A stretch of 64,000 nucleotides of DNA from positions 9,362-73,361 of the forward strand of contig JBAQPU010000058.1 in assembly GCA_049306095.1 (NCBI GenBank). Direction: 5' to 3'. Position numbers and translations under genes: made by a program. The notes beneath the pieces were generated by a model. It searched no databases, was not told the origin of the DNA, and was given only the letters and a program-made list of their open reading frames with translations. Each line of letters starts with the position of its first letter. The first letter of the stretch is position 1. Below are positions 43,553-53,021 of this stretch, piece by piece. The stretch comes from UBA2336 sp049306095 (lineage in GTDB: Bacteria; Bacteroidota; Bacteroidia; Cytophagales; Cyclobacteriaceae).

Positions 43553-44326
43553 ATGAGAATTGGAATGGCATTGTCGGGTGGGGGCGCAAAAGGTTTTGCC
43601 CATTTAGGTATTCTGAAAGCGTTGGAGGAAATGGGAGTGACAATCAATGAGTTTTCAGGAACCAGTGCCGGAGCCATTGCCGGAGCATTCTATTGTTACG
43701 GACATAAGCCTGATCAGATTCTGGAGATCATTACCTCAACAGGTTTTCTTAAATCGGTAAGGCCTGCCTGGTCATGGACAGGCTTATTAAGTATGGATGG
43801 ATTTAAAGAAGTGATGCATCAATACTTGCCTGAGAATTCATTTGAGAGCCTGAAATATCCCTTAACCGTTGCCGCAACTGAAATCCGTTTGGGTAAGATA
43901 TCCTACTTTAATTCTGGCGAACTCATTTCACGGGTGATTGCATCATCCACCATTCCTGCCCTTTTTAATCCGATGACGTTGGATGGTCATGTTTATGTTG
44001 ATGGCGGCATTATGGATAACCTGCCTGTTCGCCCCTTGGTGGGAAAATGTGATTTTATTATAGGAAGTCACACTAGCCCGGTGCAGGAACGATTCGAAAT
44101 TAATAATGTCAAGGAAGTGACCGAGCGAAGTTTGCTGATTGCCATTGGTGTAACGTCAAGTTTCAGCAAAGCGCAATGCAACCTCATTATTGAACCACCC
44201 GAACTGGCGAAGTTTAGTACACTGGACCTTTCGAAAGGAAAGGAAATTTTCGAGATTGGTTACAACTTTACCAAAGAGAATTTTAAGGAAATAGATTTTC
44301 AACTGAACCAACAAGCGCGTGCCTGA
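43553..44326 (+). CDS. Patatin-like phospholipase
   Basis: A 257-residue serine lipid hydrolase of the RssA/patatin type. It has the oxyanion loop SGGGAKGFAHLGIL (residues 8-21), the nucleophile elbow GTSAGAIAG (about 39-47) and the catalytic Asp in VDGGIMDNLPV (about 161). No signal peptide, so it is cytoplasmic or membrane-associated. Its stop codon lies inside the start of hutU (8-bp overlap GTGCCTGA), so translation of the two is coupled. Confidence 0.92.
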   Translation: MRIGMALSGGGAKGFAHLGILKALEEMGVTINEFSGTSAGAIAGAFYCYGHKPDQILEIITSTGFLKSVRPAWSWTGLLSMDGFKEVMHQYLPENSFESLKYPLTVAATEIRLGKISYFNSGELISRVIASSTIPALFNPMTLDGHVYVDGGIMDNLPVRPLVGKCDFIIGSHTSPVQERFEINNVKEVTERSLLIAIGVTSSFSKAQCNLIIEPPELAKFSTLDLSKGKEIFEIGYNFTKENFKEIDFQLNQQARA

Positions 44327-46328
44327 GTCATCATCATTTAAAAATCAAATCTTACAGGGAATTCCGGATGAGTTGCCACCCGTAAAACCAATTGATCCAT
44401 CTGTAAGCCATGCCCCGAAAAGAAAAGACATTTTACCGTCCGATGAAAAGAAGCTAGCCGTACGAAATGCCCTGCGATATTTTCATCCGAAACATCATGA
44501 AATCTTAGCGAAAGAATTTTATCAGGAACTGATAATCTACGGACGAATCTACATGTATCGTTTTCGGCCTGATTATGAAATGTATGCCCGGAGCATAGCA
44601 GAGTATCCTCATCAATCATTACAGGCTGCGTCTATTATGCTGATGATTCAGAATAATTTGAATCCTGCTGTTGCGCAGCATCCTCATGAACTGATTACCT
44701 ACGGAGGTAATGGAGCGGTCTTTCAAAACTGGGCACAGTACCTTCTTACCATGAAGTACCTGGCGATCATGACAGACGAGCAAACACTCCACATGTATTC
44801 GGGTCACCCGATGGGATTGTTTCCATCTTCTCAAGATGCTCCTCGTGTTGTGGTCACGAATGGTATGATGATTCCAAACTATTCATCGCAAGATGATTGG
44901 GAAAAATATAATGCGCTGGGCGTAACACAATACGGCCAAATGACTGCCGGTTCGTATATGTACATCGGCCCGCAAGGCATTGTTCATGGAACGACCATTA
45001 CCGTGTTAAATGGAGGCAGAAAGATTTCCAAAACGGGTGAGGGTTTGGCAGGGAAACTTTTTGTTACATCCGGATTAGGAGGTATGAGCGGAGCGCAACC
45101 AAAGGCCGGTAATATTGCAGGGTGTATCACCGTAGTTGCTGAAGTAAACTATAAAGCTACAGAGAAGCGCCATGAGCAAGGATGGGTTGACGAAGTGATC
45201 AATGACCTTAACCAGTTGGTAGCGCGTGTCAGAAAAGCGAAAGCGGATACCGAAATTGTTTCCATTGCTTACAATGGAAACATTGTGGATGTGTGGGAGA
45301 AATTCGATCAGGAAAATGTGTTTGTTGATTTAGGATCCGATCAAACCTCCCTTCATAATCCGTGGGCAGGGGGATACTACCCGATGGGGTTAAGCTTCAC
45401 GGAGTCAAATGACATGATGGCAAAAGATCCAGGCATGTTCAAACAAAAAGTTCAGGAGACGCTTCGCAGGCATGCAAACGCAGTAAACAAACATACTGCT
45501 AAGGGTACTTATTTCTTTGATTATGGAAATGCATTTCTGCTGGAAGCATCGCGGGCCGGGGCCGATGTAATGGCAGCGGATAAAATCAATTTCAGATACC
45601 CTTCCTATGTCCAGGATATCATGGGCCCGATGTGTTTTGATTATGGCTTCGGACCTTTCCGGTGGGTATGTACATCTGGCAAAGCAGAAGATCTTGACTT
45701 AACAGATCGTATTGCACAAGAAGTATTGGAGGAGATTCTAAAATCGGCTCCTCAGGAAATTCACGGGCAACTTCAGGATAACATCAATTGGATAAAGCAA
45801 GCCAAAGAAAATAAGCTGGTAGTTGGTTCACAGGCACGCATTCTTTACGCTGATTCCCTTGGAAGGATAAAAATTGCGGAAGCCTTTAACCAGGCAATTA
45901 AAGAAGGAAAAATTGGTCCGGTCGTATTAGGCCGCGATCATCATGATGTATCAGGAACGGACAGTCCTTACAGGGAAACTTCCAATATTTATGATGGTTC
46001 GCGCTTTACAGCGGATATGGCTATTCACAATGTGATAGGCGATTCATTCAGGGGAGCTACCTGGGTTTCTATTCACAATGGCGGTGGAGTAGGCTGGGGG
46101 GAAGTAATCAACGGAGGCTTTGGTATGTTGTTGGATGGGAGCGATCATGCTAATAAAAGACTAAAAAGTATGCTATTTTACGATGTAAACAACGGTATTG
46201 CCAGAAGGGCATGGGCCGGTAACGACCATGCCATAGCAACTATTGTAAGAGAAAACGAAAATCAGGAAAGGTTGAACGTAACAATCCCGCACAGGGTTTC
46301 ACAAAGCCTGTTGAATGAACTAAAGTAA
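44319..46328 (+). CDS. hutU: Urocanate hydratase
   Basis: A 669-residue NAD-dependent enzyme of histidine breakdown (urocanate to imidazolone propionate). The family's strongest features are there: TYGGNGAVFQNWAQY, MYSGHPMGLFPS, SGLGGMSGAQPKA for NAD binding, GPFRWVCTSG with the active-site Cys region, and HNGGGVGWGEVINGG. It is about 110 residues longer than the ~555-residue proteobacterial form, as in other Bacteroidota. It starts with GTG, overlapping the patatin gene. No hutH, hutI or ftcD is present nearby, which is unusual for a hut gene. Confidence 0.94.
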   Translation: MPESSSFKNQILQGIPDELPPVKPIDPSVSHAPKRKDILPSDEKKLAVRNALRYFHPKHHEILAKEFYQELIIYGRIYMYRFRPDYEMYARSIAEYPHQSLQAASIMLMIQNNLNPAVAQHPHELITYGGNGAVFQNWAQYLLTMKYLAIMTDEQTLHMYSGHPMGLFPSSQDAPRVVVTNGMMIPNYSSQDDWEKYNALGVTQYGQMTAGSYMYIGPQGIVHGTTITVLNGGRKISKTGEGLAGKLFVTSGLGGMSGAQPKAGNIAGCITVVAEVNYKATEKRHEQGWVDEVINDLNQLVARVRKAKADTEIVSIAYNGNIVDVWEKFDQENVFVDLGSDQTSLHNPWAGGYYPMGLSFTESNDMMAKDPGMFKQKVQETLRRHANAVNKHTAKGTYFFDYGNAFLLEASRAGADVMAADKINFRYPSYVQDIMGPMCFDYGFGPFRWVCTSGKAEDLDLTDRIAQEVLEEILKSAPQEIHGQLQDNINWIKQAKENKLVVGSQARILYADSLGRIKIAEAFNQAIKEGKIGPVVLGRDHHDVSGTDSPYRETSNIYDGSRFTADMAIHNVIGDSFRGATWVSIHNGGGVGWGEVINGGFGMLLDGSDHANKRLKSMLFYDVNNGIARRAWAGNDHAIATIVRENENQERLNVTIPHRVSQSLLNELK

Positions 46329-46416
46329 TTCAATCATAATTTTATATTCCTTGTACAGCATTTGTTGTTGTGAGAAAATTATTGATATTTGCTTAATTAA
46401 AAACCCAATTTTAACT

Positions 46417-46977
46417 ATGAAAAAATTATTATTAACAGTCTTCGCTGCTTGCATGGTGTTTGCAGCTTCTGCTCAGCTTTCAGGTGGGTTAAAGGCCGGT
46501 GTAAACTTGGCTAGTCTAAAATCAGAAGCGGGTGGCCAAGATGAATCTGAAAATGGAACTAGTTTTCACATTGGAGCTTATGCTAATTTTGGATTAAGCG
46601 ATGCTCTTTCGCTTCAACCAGAATTACTTTATAATTCTATTGATATAGATGGCGATAAACTAAACTATATCAGTGTTCCAGTAATGTTCCTGTACGGTTT
46701 TTCAGATAACAAGTTTAATGTTCAAGCTGGTCCTGAAATTGGATTGCTTATGGGAACTGACCCTGAAGAGTTGAAAAGTCAAGATTTTGTAACTGGTACT
46801 AACTTTACTTTGAACGTAGGGGCTGGTGCAAACTTCGGAAAATTTAATGTAACTGCCAGATATGGAATCGGATTGTCAAATATCGCGGGTGACGCTTTGA
46901 AAGATTTGTCTGATGACTATAAAGCAAAAATCAGCAACTTCCAGATATCCCTTGGATACAAATTATTCGGTGAATAA
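46417..46977 (+). CDS. PorT-like outer-membrane beta-barrel, paralogue 1
   Basis: About 186 residues with a signal peptide (MKKLLLTVFAACMVFAASAQ). The ATG at 46417 is taken rather than one 66 bp upstream because it opens the signal. The barrel starts with LSGGLKAGVNLASLKSE, includes LQPELLYNS and VQAGPEIGLLM, and ends GYKLFGE. These are the marks of the small porin-like (OMP_b-brl_2) family of Bacteroidota. It is the first of three tandem paralogues. Confidence 0.85.
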   Translation: MKKLLLTVFAACMVFAASAQLSGGLKAGVNLASLKSEAGGQDESENGTSFHIGAYANFGLSDALSLQPELLYNSIDIDGDKLNYISVPVMFLYGFSDNKFNVQAGPEIGLLMGTDPEELKSQDFVTGTNFTLNVGAGANFGKFNVTARYGIGLSNIAGDALKDLSDDYKAKISNFQISLGYKLFGE

Positions 46978-47000
46978 TTATCAATAAAAAATATTTAGGT

Positions 47001-47033
47001 AAAGGCCACGTTATTCAATGTGGCTTTTTTTTG
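47001..47033 (+). terminator. Terminator after paralogue 1
   Basis: GCCAC and GTGGC pair around a 10-base loop, followed by eight T. Confidence 0.75.
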
Positions 47034-47059
47034 TGTTGAACAGTAAAACAAAAAGTAGT

Positions 47060-47665
47060 ATGAAAAAGATTATGTTTCTGGCAATTATGCTTTACAGTAC
47101 TCAAGTGGTGCTTGCGCAGGTGTCAGGAGGAATAAAGGGAGGAATAAATCTAACGAATCAGAAGTGGGAAGTTGAGTTCCAGGGTGATTCAGACTCGGAA
47201 AAATATAACGGAACGGGATTCCATATTGGAGGATACCTCACAAAATCATTGAGTGATGTAGTTACCCTGCAACCCGAGTTGATGTTTAATGTGTTGAAGG
47301 CAGATGTAGAAGATGAGGATTTTACAATGAATTACATCAGCTTGCCGATTATGTTGGGCTATGGTGTTGAGAACAACAAATTGATCTTACAAGCCGGCCC
47401 ACAGCTTGGGGTCCTCTTATCAACCGACCCGGAAGAGATGAAGGAAGATGATGCAATAAAGGCTATTGATTTTTCGTTCAACTTTGGTGGAACGATAAAC
47501 TTTGACAAACTTAACCTGTCGGTGCGCTATTCACTTGGATTGGCCAATCTTACTGGAGACGCTTTGATAGATGAACTGGAAGCCTTCTTAGGAGAAGATA
47601 TTGATCTTAAAATAAAAAATAATAACCTGCAACTTTCGGTTGGGTATAAGTTGTTTGGTAAATGA
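47060..47665 (+). CDS. PorT-like outer-membrane beta-barrel, paralogue 2
   Basis: About 201 residues, starting at ATG 47060 (MKKIMFLAIMLYSTQVVLAQ signal). An upstream in-frame start at 47018 would lie inside the terminator and breaks the signal peptide, so it is rejected. VSGGIKGGINLTNQ, LQPELMFNVL, LQAGPQLGVLLSTDPEEM and the ending GYKLFGK align with paralogue 1, including the shared TDPEE turn. Confidence 0.85.
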   Translation: MKKIMFLAIMLYSTQVVLAQVSGGIKGGINLTNQKWEVEFQGDSDSEKYNGTGFHIGGYLTKSLSDVVTLQPELMFNVLKADVEDEDFTMNYISLPIMLGYGVENNKLILQAGPQLGVLLSTDPEEMKEDDAIKAIDFSFNFGGTINFDKLNLSVRYSLGLANLTGDALIDELEAFLGEDIDLKIKNNNLQLSVGYKLFGK

Positions 47666-47697
47666 TTATATTTAGCATGAACAAAAACTAAACTAGT

Positions 47698-48276
47698 ATG
47701 AAGAAGTTGCTGATTGTTATTTTATTATCGGTAGCAGGCTATGGCGGGTACGCACAAGCACAAGTTGCCATTGGACTAAAAGCTGGCGTTAATTTATCAA
47801 AACTTAATACAGATGATGCTGGCGCCAATACCAGTAATATCACTGCCTTTCATGGTGGAGCTTTCGCTCTTTTCAAGCTTACAAAAATAGGGATTCAAAC
47901 TGAACTGTTATTTTCTCAGCAAGGATCTAAAGTTGAAGATATCAGTGGTGATCTGCAGGATTTGAAAATGAGCTATATGACCATACCCGTAATGGTAAAG
48001 TTTTATCTGGCAGGCGGATTTAACCTTCAGGCTGGGCCACAATTTGGCTTTTTAAATTCTGCCGAGTTTGATGGAGATGATGTGAAGGGCTCTTTTAAAA
48101 ATTCTGACATCAGCGCAAATCTGGGGGTTGCATGGGATGCTCCTTTCGGGATTGTATTGGATGCACGTTACAATATCGGTTTGTCTGATATTAGCGATGA
48201 CACAACGCTTGGAGAATTGAAGAGTGGCGTATTCCAGTTTTCGGTAGGTTATAAGCTTATCAAGCTTGGAAAGTGA
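47698..48276 (+). CDS. PorT-like outer-membrane beta-barrel, paralogue 3
   Basis: 192 residues with signal peptide (MKKLLIVILLSVAGYGGYAQA). It has IGLKAGVNLSKLNTDD, IQTELLFSQQG, LQAGPQFGFLNS and ends SVGYKLIKLGK. It is more distant from the other two and lacks the TDPEE turn. It lies 32 bp after paralogue 2, probably on the same transcript. Confidence 0.83.
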   Translation: MKKLLIVILLSVAGYGGYAQAQVAIGLKAGVNLSKLNTDDAGANTSNITAFHGGAFALFKLTKIGIQTELLFSQQGSKVEDISGDLQDLKMSYMTIPVMVKFYLAGGFNLQAGPQFGFLNSAEFDGDDVKGSFKNSDISANLGVAWDAPFGIVLDARYNIGLSDISDDTTLGELKSGVFQFSVGYKLIKLGK

Positions 48277-48282
48277 TCTATT

Positions 48283-48315
48283 AAGTAGAGGCGCACAAGT
48301 ATGCGCCTTCTACTT
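48283..48315. terminator. Bidirectional hairpin between paralogue 3 and tyrS
   Basis: AAGTAG-A-GGCGCA and TGCGCC-T-TCTACTT pair over 13 positions with an internal mismatch and a six-base loop, between two converging genes. Confidence 0.75.
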
Positions 48316-48317
48316 CC

Positions 48318-49601
48318 TTATTGAATAATAATTAAGTTATAATTCTTCTTCCCTTTTTGTGCCAGCAGGTACTTGCCATAAAGTAAATCATCTGCCGTTA
48401 GTTTTCTGTCGAGACTAATCTTCTCTTTGTTGATACTCACACCATTCCCCTGAATGGCTTTGCGTGCTTCACCTTTTGATGTATAGATAGAAGTTTTTTC
48501 ACCCAGTAAACTTACCGGATCAATGCCATCGGCAATGACATCTTTTGATAATTTGAAAGTAATAGACTCATCAAACGCATCTTCAATTTCTTGCTCAGCG
48601 AGAGTTTTAAAGGCTTCAAATGAGTTGCCAAAAAGAATGTCGGTGGTTTCCTGAGCTCGTTTTAAATTTTCCGATCCATGTACCCGGGCGGTAATATCTT
48701 CTGCCAGTGCTTTTTGAAGCTTTCGTAATTGAGGTGCAGCAGCATGCTCAGCTTCAATTGACTCGATTTCTTCTTTTTCTTTCAATGAGAAGATGCGTAT
48801 GAAATTCGGAGCATCTGCATCCGAAACATTCAACCAATACTGATAAAATTTGTAGGGTGAGGTTTTTTTAGGATCGAGCCACACGCTTCCACCTTCTGTT
48901 TTACCAAACTTGGTACCATCAGCTTTGGTGATGAGCTTCGTAGTTAATGCGAAGGCATCACCGTTCGCCTTTCGCCTGATTAACTCAGTTCCCGTTACAA
49001 TATTGCCCCACTGATCGGAACCTCCCATTTGAAGTTTACAGTTCTTATGCTGATTGAGCCAGTAGAAGTCATAGCCCTGAACAAGTTGGTAGGTAAATTC
49101 TGTGAACGATATTCCTGCATCGGATTCAAGTCGCTTCCTTACCGAGTCTTTCGCCATCATGTAACTTACGGTAATGTGCTTACCAACATCGCGAATGAAA
49201 TCCAGGAACTTAAAATCTTTAAACCAGTCGTAGTTATTAACCATCTCCGCACCACTGCTGCCTGTAAAGTCGAGGAATTTTTCAAGTTGCGTACGAACAC
49301 AAGCAACATTATGGTTCAACACTTCTTCCGAAAGCAGGTTACGCTCGGCAGATTTCCCGGAAGGGTCACCTACCATTCCGGTAGCTCCGCCCACCAGGGC
49401 AACCGGCTTATGGCCACATCGCTGAAAGTGAACGAGGGTCATAATCTGAACGAGATGCCCGATATGCAGCGAGTCGGCTGTCGGGTCAAAGCCAATATAC
49501 CCTGCGGTGCTTTCTTTCTTTAATTGTTCTTTGGTTCCCGGCATGATGTCGTGCAACATGCCGCGCCAGCGAAGCTCCTCTATAAAATCTAATTTGCTCA
49601 T
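48318..49601 (-). CDS. tyrS: Tyrosyl-tRNA synthetase
   Basis: A 427-residue class I synthetase. The HIGH motif is in GFDPTADSLHIGHLVQIM (about 34-51), the tyrosine pocket includes YQLVQGYDFYWLNQH and GGSDQWGN, the KMSKS equivalent is KFGKTEGGS (about 230) and a C-terminal S4 RNA-binding domain ends the protein. On the minus strand TATATTTG (49629 to 49622) is a probable -7 box 20 bp before the ATG. Confidence 0.97.
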   Translation of the reverse strand: MSKLDFIEELRWRGMLHDIMPGTKEQLKKESTAGYIGFDPTADSLHIGHLVQIMTLVHFQRCGHKPVALVGGATGMVGDPSGKSAERNLLSEEVLNHNVACVRTQLEKFLDFTGSSGAEMVNNYDWFKDFKFLDFIRDVGKHITVSYMMAKDSVRKRLESDAGISFTEFTYQLVQGYDFYWLNQHKNCKLQMGGSDQWGNIVTGTELIRRKANGDAFALTTKLITKADGTKFGKTEGGSVWLDPKKTSPYKFYQYWLNVSDADAPNFIRIFSLKEKEEIESIEAEHAAAPQLRKLQKALAEDITARVHGSENLKRAQETTDILFGNSFEAFKTLAEQEIEDAFDESITFKLSKDVIADGIDPVSLLGEKTSIYTSKGEARKAIQGNGVSINKEKISLDRKLTADDLLYGKYLLAQKGKKNYNLIIIQ

Positions 49602-49670
49602 TCAGTGAACGGATTTCCGTGCAAATATAGGAAAGCCGTTCATTGATTTTACATCGGTAAGAATTGCTTT

Positions 49671-50333
49671 CTACATTCCTTTAATTGCTTTCTTTTTTTT
49701 CTGATTGAGACGATACAACGAAGGGAGATCGGCCATGTCTTTAAAGGTCACTTTAAGATCTTTAATGATACCATCCCGGATATCATACGCCCATCCATGA
49801 ATATGCAGGGGCTGGTTTCGTTCCCATGCATTTTGCACAATGGTGGTTTTGCCAAGGTCATGCACTTGCTCAATCACATTCAACTCGACAAATCTTCGGC
49901 CACGAGCGGTAGTATCCTTGATGGCATCCAGTTCTTTGGCGTGAAGGCGGTAAACATCTTTTATGTGTCGCAGCCAATTATCAATCAGTCCGTATTGCTG
50001 ATGACTCATGGCAGCCAGAACACCACCGCACCCATAATGCCCGCACACGATGATGTGTTTTACTTTTAGGACTTCTACCGCGTATGACAATACACTCAAC
50101 AGATTCATATCGGTGTGAATAACCATATTGGCAATATTCCGATGTACAAACATGTCGCCCGGTTTGGTGCCTGTAATTTGATTAGCCGGAACGCGGCTAT
50201 CGGAACAGCCAATCCATAAATATTCAGGGTTTTGCCTGGTAGCAAGGTCTTCAAAGAAGTCAGGGTCTTTATTCTTTTCAAGCAGCGCCCATGCTTTATT
50301 ATTTTCCAGTAATTTTTTATATGATCTTTCCAT
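49671..50333 (-). CDS. can: Beta-carbonic anhydrase
   Basis: A 220-residue zinc enzyme interconverting CO2 and bicarbonate. The zinc/active-site motifs CSDSRVPANQ (Cys, then the Asp-Arg dyad, about 43-52) and HYGCGGV (about 98-104) are complete. It is encoded 14 bp downstream of a SulP transporter gene in the same leftward operon, which points to bicarbonate transport coupled to hydration. Confidence 0.95.
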   Translation of the reverse strand: MERSYKKLLENNKAWALLEKNKDPDFFEDLATRQNPEYLWIGCSDSRVPANQITGTKPGDMFVHRNIANMVIHTDMNLLSVLSYAVEVLKVKHIIVCGHYGCGGVLAAMSHQQYGLIDNWLRHIKDVYRLHAKELDAIKDTTARGRRFVELNVIEQVHDLGKTTIVQNAWERNQPLHIHGWAYDIRDGIIKDLKVTFKDMADLPSLYRLNQKKKKAIKGM

Positions 50334-50347
50334 TGGTATAGGTTTAA

Positions 50348-51925
50348 TTAATGAGCGGCTACCCCGTTAAAGGTAGGTATGTTTTTTAATTCCAGGTTAA
50401 TTTTTTTTAATTCGGCTGTGCTCTTAAAGTCGTTAATCACTTCGACCACATCCATATCTATGTTGTGCGATTTGGTACCATCAATGACCACAGTGGAGTT
50501 TTCCGGCAACTCATCCAGGGTTGACATAATGCTTCCTTTATTCAGGAAAGAAACTTCTTCAGCCAATTGAATGATAATCTTGTCTTCCTCGTGGTGCTCC
50601 TCTTCAAGGTAGGTATAGGCACGTTTGAAATTGTTCCGAAGAATGAAGAAAATTGAAACGGCCATTCCAATGGCAATGCCCTTCAATAAATCGGAAAATT
50701 GAATGGCAACCACGGTTACAATAAACGGAAGAAACTGATCCCATCCCAGCCGGTACATGGATTTGAACAAGGAAACTTTAGCCAGTTTATAACCCACCAA
50801 TAAGAGGAGGGCAGCCAGGCAGGAAAGTGGTATCTTATTCAGAAATGGCGCCAAAACGATTACGCTCAATAATAAAAGCGCTCCGTGCGTGATGGATGAA
50901 AGTTTTGTTTTTGCACCGGCATTGATGTTGGCCGAACTCCTGACGATAACAGCAGTCAGCGGCAAACCACCAATTAATCCTGAGATAAAATTTCCTAAAC
51001 CCTGGGCTTTTAACTCGCGGTTGGTAGGTGTGTTTCGCTTGTAGGGGTCCAACTTATCAGTTGCCTCCACACTCAGCAGCGACTCTAAACTTGCAATGAT
51101 GGCAATGGTTATGGCAACAACGTAAATTTTATAATTACTGAAAGTCGAAAAATCAGGAAGTGTAAATTGCCCTACAAATCCTTCAACCGAGTTCGCGACA
51201 GGAAGTTGAACAAGTTTATCGCCTGTTAAGGACAACACGCTGTTGGTTGTGTCGAACAAACCATTCACAACAATCCCGACAATAACCGCAATTAAAGCGC
51301 CCGGAACGAATTTAAAGAACGAGTACTTTTGAAGAAAAGGCCGTTCCCAAAGAATTAAAATCAACAGGGAAATTCCGGCAATAACAACAGCCCCCGGATG
51401 AATATGGTTGAGCGAGTTCAGAATTTCGGAAAATGTATTCTCACCATCAGTCTGTATAAAATTAAAGTCGCCTTCGTTGTCTACATCATAACCAACTGCA
51501 TGCGGAATTTGCTTCAGAATTAAAATAATTCCGATGGCGGCCAGCATTCCTTTGATAACGTTTGACGGAAAATAATAGGCGACAATGCCCGCCTTTAAGT
51601 AGCCCAGGGCTATTTGAATCAATCCTGCCAAGGCAACCGCAAGCAAAAAGGATTGGTAACTGCCTAAATCCTGTATAGCAGTATACACAATTACGGTGAG
51701 GCCGGCAGCCGGACCGCTAACACCTAACGAGGAACCACTGGTAAAAGCCACCACTGTTCCTCCAATGATGCCGGCTATTATTCCTGAAAACAACGGGGCA
51801 CCTGAAGCCAGGGCAATACCTAAACAAAGCGGTAAAGCCACCAGGAATACAACCAGGCCCGATGGGATATCACTTTTAAAATATTTAAAAGTTAATCCTT
51901 CAATTTTGTCATTTAGAATTTGCAT
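50348..51925 (-). CDS. SulP-family anion transporter
   Basis: A 525-residue inner-membrane transporter of the SLC26/SulP family with about 10-12 helices and a short C-terminal STAS-like domain (about 435-525). The first helix region has PSGLVVFLVALPLCLGIALASGAP, then GIIGGTVVAFTSGSSLGVSGPAAG. The pairing with a carbonic anhydrase gene makes bicarbonate a more likely substrate than sulfate; no sulfate-assimilation genes are near. Confidence 0.92.
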   Translation of the reverse strand: MQILNDKIEGLTFKYFKSDIPSGLVVFLVALPLCLGIALASGAPLFSGIIAGIIGGTVVAFTSGSSLGVSGPAAGLTVIVYTAIQDLGSYQSFLLAVALAGLIQIALGYLKAGIVAYYFPSNVIKGMLAAIGIILILKQIPHAVGYDVDNEGDFNFIQTDGENTFSEILNSLNHIHPGAVVIAGISLLILILWERPFLQKYSFFKFVPGALIAVIVGIVVNGLFDTTNSVLSLTGDKLVQLPVANSVEGFVGQFTLPDFSTFSNYKIYVVAITIAIIASLESLLSVEATDKLDPYKRNTPTNRELKAQGLGNFISGLIGGLPLTAVIVRSSANINAGAKTKLSSITHGALLLLSVIVLAPFLNKIPLSCLAALLLLVGYKLAKVSLFKSMYRLGWDQFLPFIVTVVAIQFSDLLKGIAIGMAVSIFFILRNNFKRAYTYLEEEHHEEDKIIIQLAEEVSFLNKGSIMSTLDELPENSTVVIDGTKSHNIDMDVVEVINDFKSTAELKKINLELKNIPTFNGVAAH

Positions 51926-52053
51926 AAAAAATATGTTAAACCAACATGATCTCCTGTTGAGATGAAGGTCACATTTTTAAATAATACGGTAATAAATTTA
52001 CTGCTACACAGCGCAACCCACAGTAACGCTGCCGAAGCCCATGAAAAGAGGGC

Positions 52054-52413
52054 CTAAGAAAAGAAAGTAAAGTCGGGAGGTGGGGTAAAGGTCAGCGAAT
52101 AATTAGCATGCGGGTAAAGGTTTTCCCACGTATGATTGGCCTTCTCGGCAATCAGAAATAGTGACTGATGAATTTGAACCTGCAGGGTAAGAAAATAACC
52201 ATCTTTTACACCTGCCTCGCCTTTGGCTGATTCTCCATCGCGCTCTTCTTCAAAGCCGCTGCTGGAGACAAGTTTGGCGATATTCTCAATTAATCCCCGG
52301 TCTGAAATTTTGAGTGCCGATACCTCAGCAAGGAAAAAGCTCATATTGAGGAACATCGCGCCCGTGATAAACGCAAATAACCTCACCAAACTTCGCTGTC
52401 TGAACGCATCCAT
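52054..52413 (-). CDS. Unknown small protein with N-terminal membrane helix
   Basis: 119 residues. One hydrophobic helix (about 10-30: VRLFAFITGAMFLNMSFFLAEVSAL) may be an export signal; the rest is a short polar region with a Glu/Gly stretch (FEEERDGESAKGEAG) and an aromatic C-terminal tail. No family is recognised. It is followed by a strong A/T-rich gap. Confidence 0.5.
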   Translation of the reverse strand: MDAFRQRSLVRLFAFITGAMFLNMSFFLAEVSALKISDRGLIENIAKLVSSSGFEEERDGESAKGEAGVKDGYFLTLQVQIHQSLFLIAEKANHTWENLYPHANYSLTFTPPPDFTFFS

Positions 52414-52548
52414 GCTGCAAATTTAAAAATTTTTTTTACTCTAATTTCTATTTAATATAATCGAACCGTAAACATCCATTTTTAAAAAAGAACCACCTGT
52501 TCGAATGTGCATCTGATAAAAACGTTAGAACTCAATAAAAGTTTAATT

Positions 52549-53019
52549 ATGAAACAACCCGATTCCCTTAACCTTGTTGCCGATTTCCACCGAACCTTTA
52601 AGCATCCCATTCTTGAAAACCCTGCTATACCTCCCGAAGACAGGTGTAAACTACGGGTTGCTTTGATCGCAGAAGAACTGAAGGAGTTAGAAGTGGCTAT
52701 TCTGGAAAAAGATATTGTTGAAGTAGCCGATGCCTTGTGCGACATCCAATATGTTCTGTCAGGCGCAATCCTGGAATTTGGTCTGGGTACTAAATTCGCA
52801 ACGCTTTTTGAAGAAGTCCAACGCTCGAATATGAGCAAAGCCTGCATGAATGAAGAAGAAGCCATATCAACTGTTGAGTTTTACCGGAAGAAGGATGGAA
52901 CAGAGTGCTACTATAAAGAAGAGGCAGGCAAATGGCTGGTGTACAGGAAAAGCGATAATAAAACCATTAAGTCTATCAATTATTCCCCCGCAAACCTGGA
53001 AAAGATTCTGGGCAAGTAA
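52549..53019 (+). CDS. MazG/HisE-like nucleotide pyrophosphohydrolase
   Basis: About 156 residues. The ATG at 52549 (MKQPDSLNLV) is preferred to one 42 bp upstream. The all-alpha NTP-PPase pattern can be read: FHRTFKHPILENP, then RVALIAEELKELEVAILEKDIVEVADALCDIQYVLSGAILEFG with the EExxE...ExxD metal motif (about 45-72). The C-terminal ~45 residues are extra. It probably cleaves non-canonical nucleoside triphosphates. Confidence 0.82.
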   Translation: MKQPDSLNLVADFHRTFKHPILENPAIPPEDRCKLRVALIAEELKELEVAILEKDIVEVADALCDIQYVLSGAILEFGLGTKFATLFEEVQRSNMSKACMNEEEAISTVEFYRKKDGTECYYKEEAGKWLVYRKSDNKTIKSINYSPANLEKILGK

Positions 53020-53021
53020 GA

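Noticed and set aside
46351..46416. Upstream start for paralogue 1
   Set aside because: It would add 22 Cys-rich residues before a clean signal peptide starting at 46417.
47018..47059. Upstream start for paralogue 2
   Set aside because: It starts inside the terminator hairpin and spoils the signal peptide.
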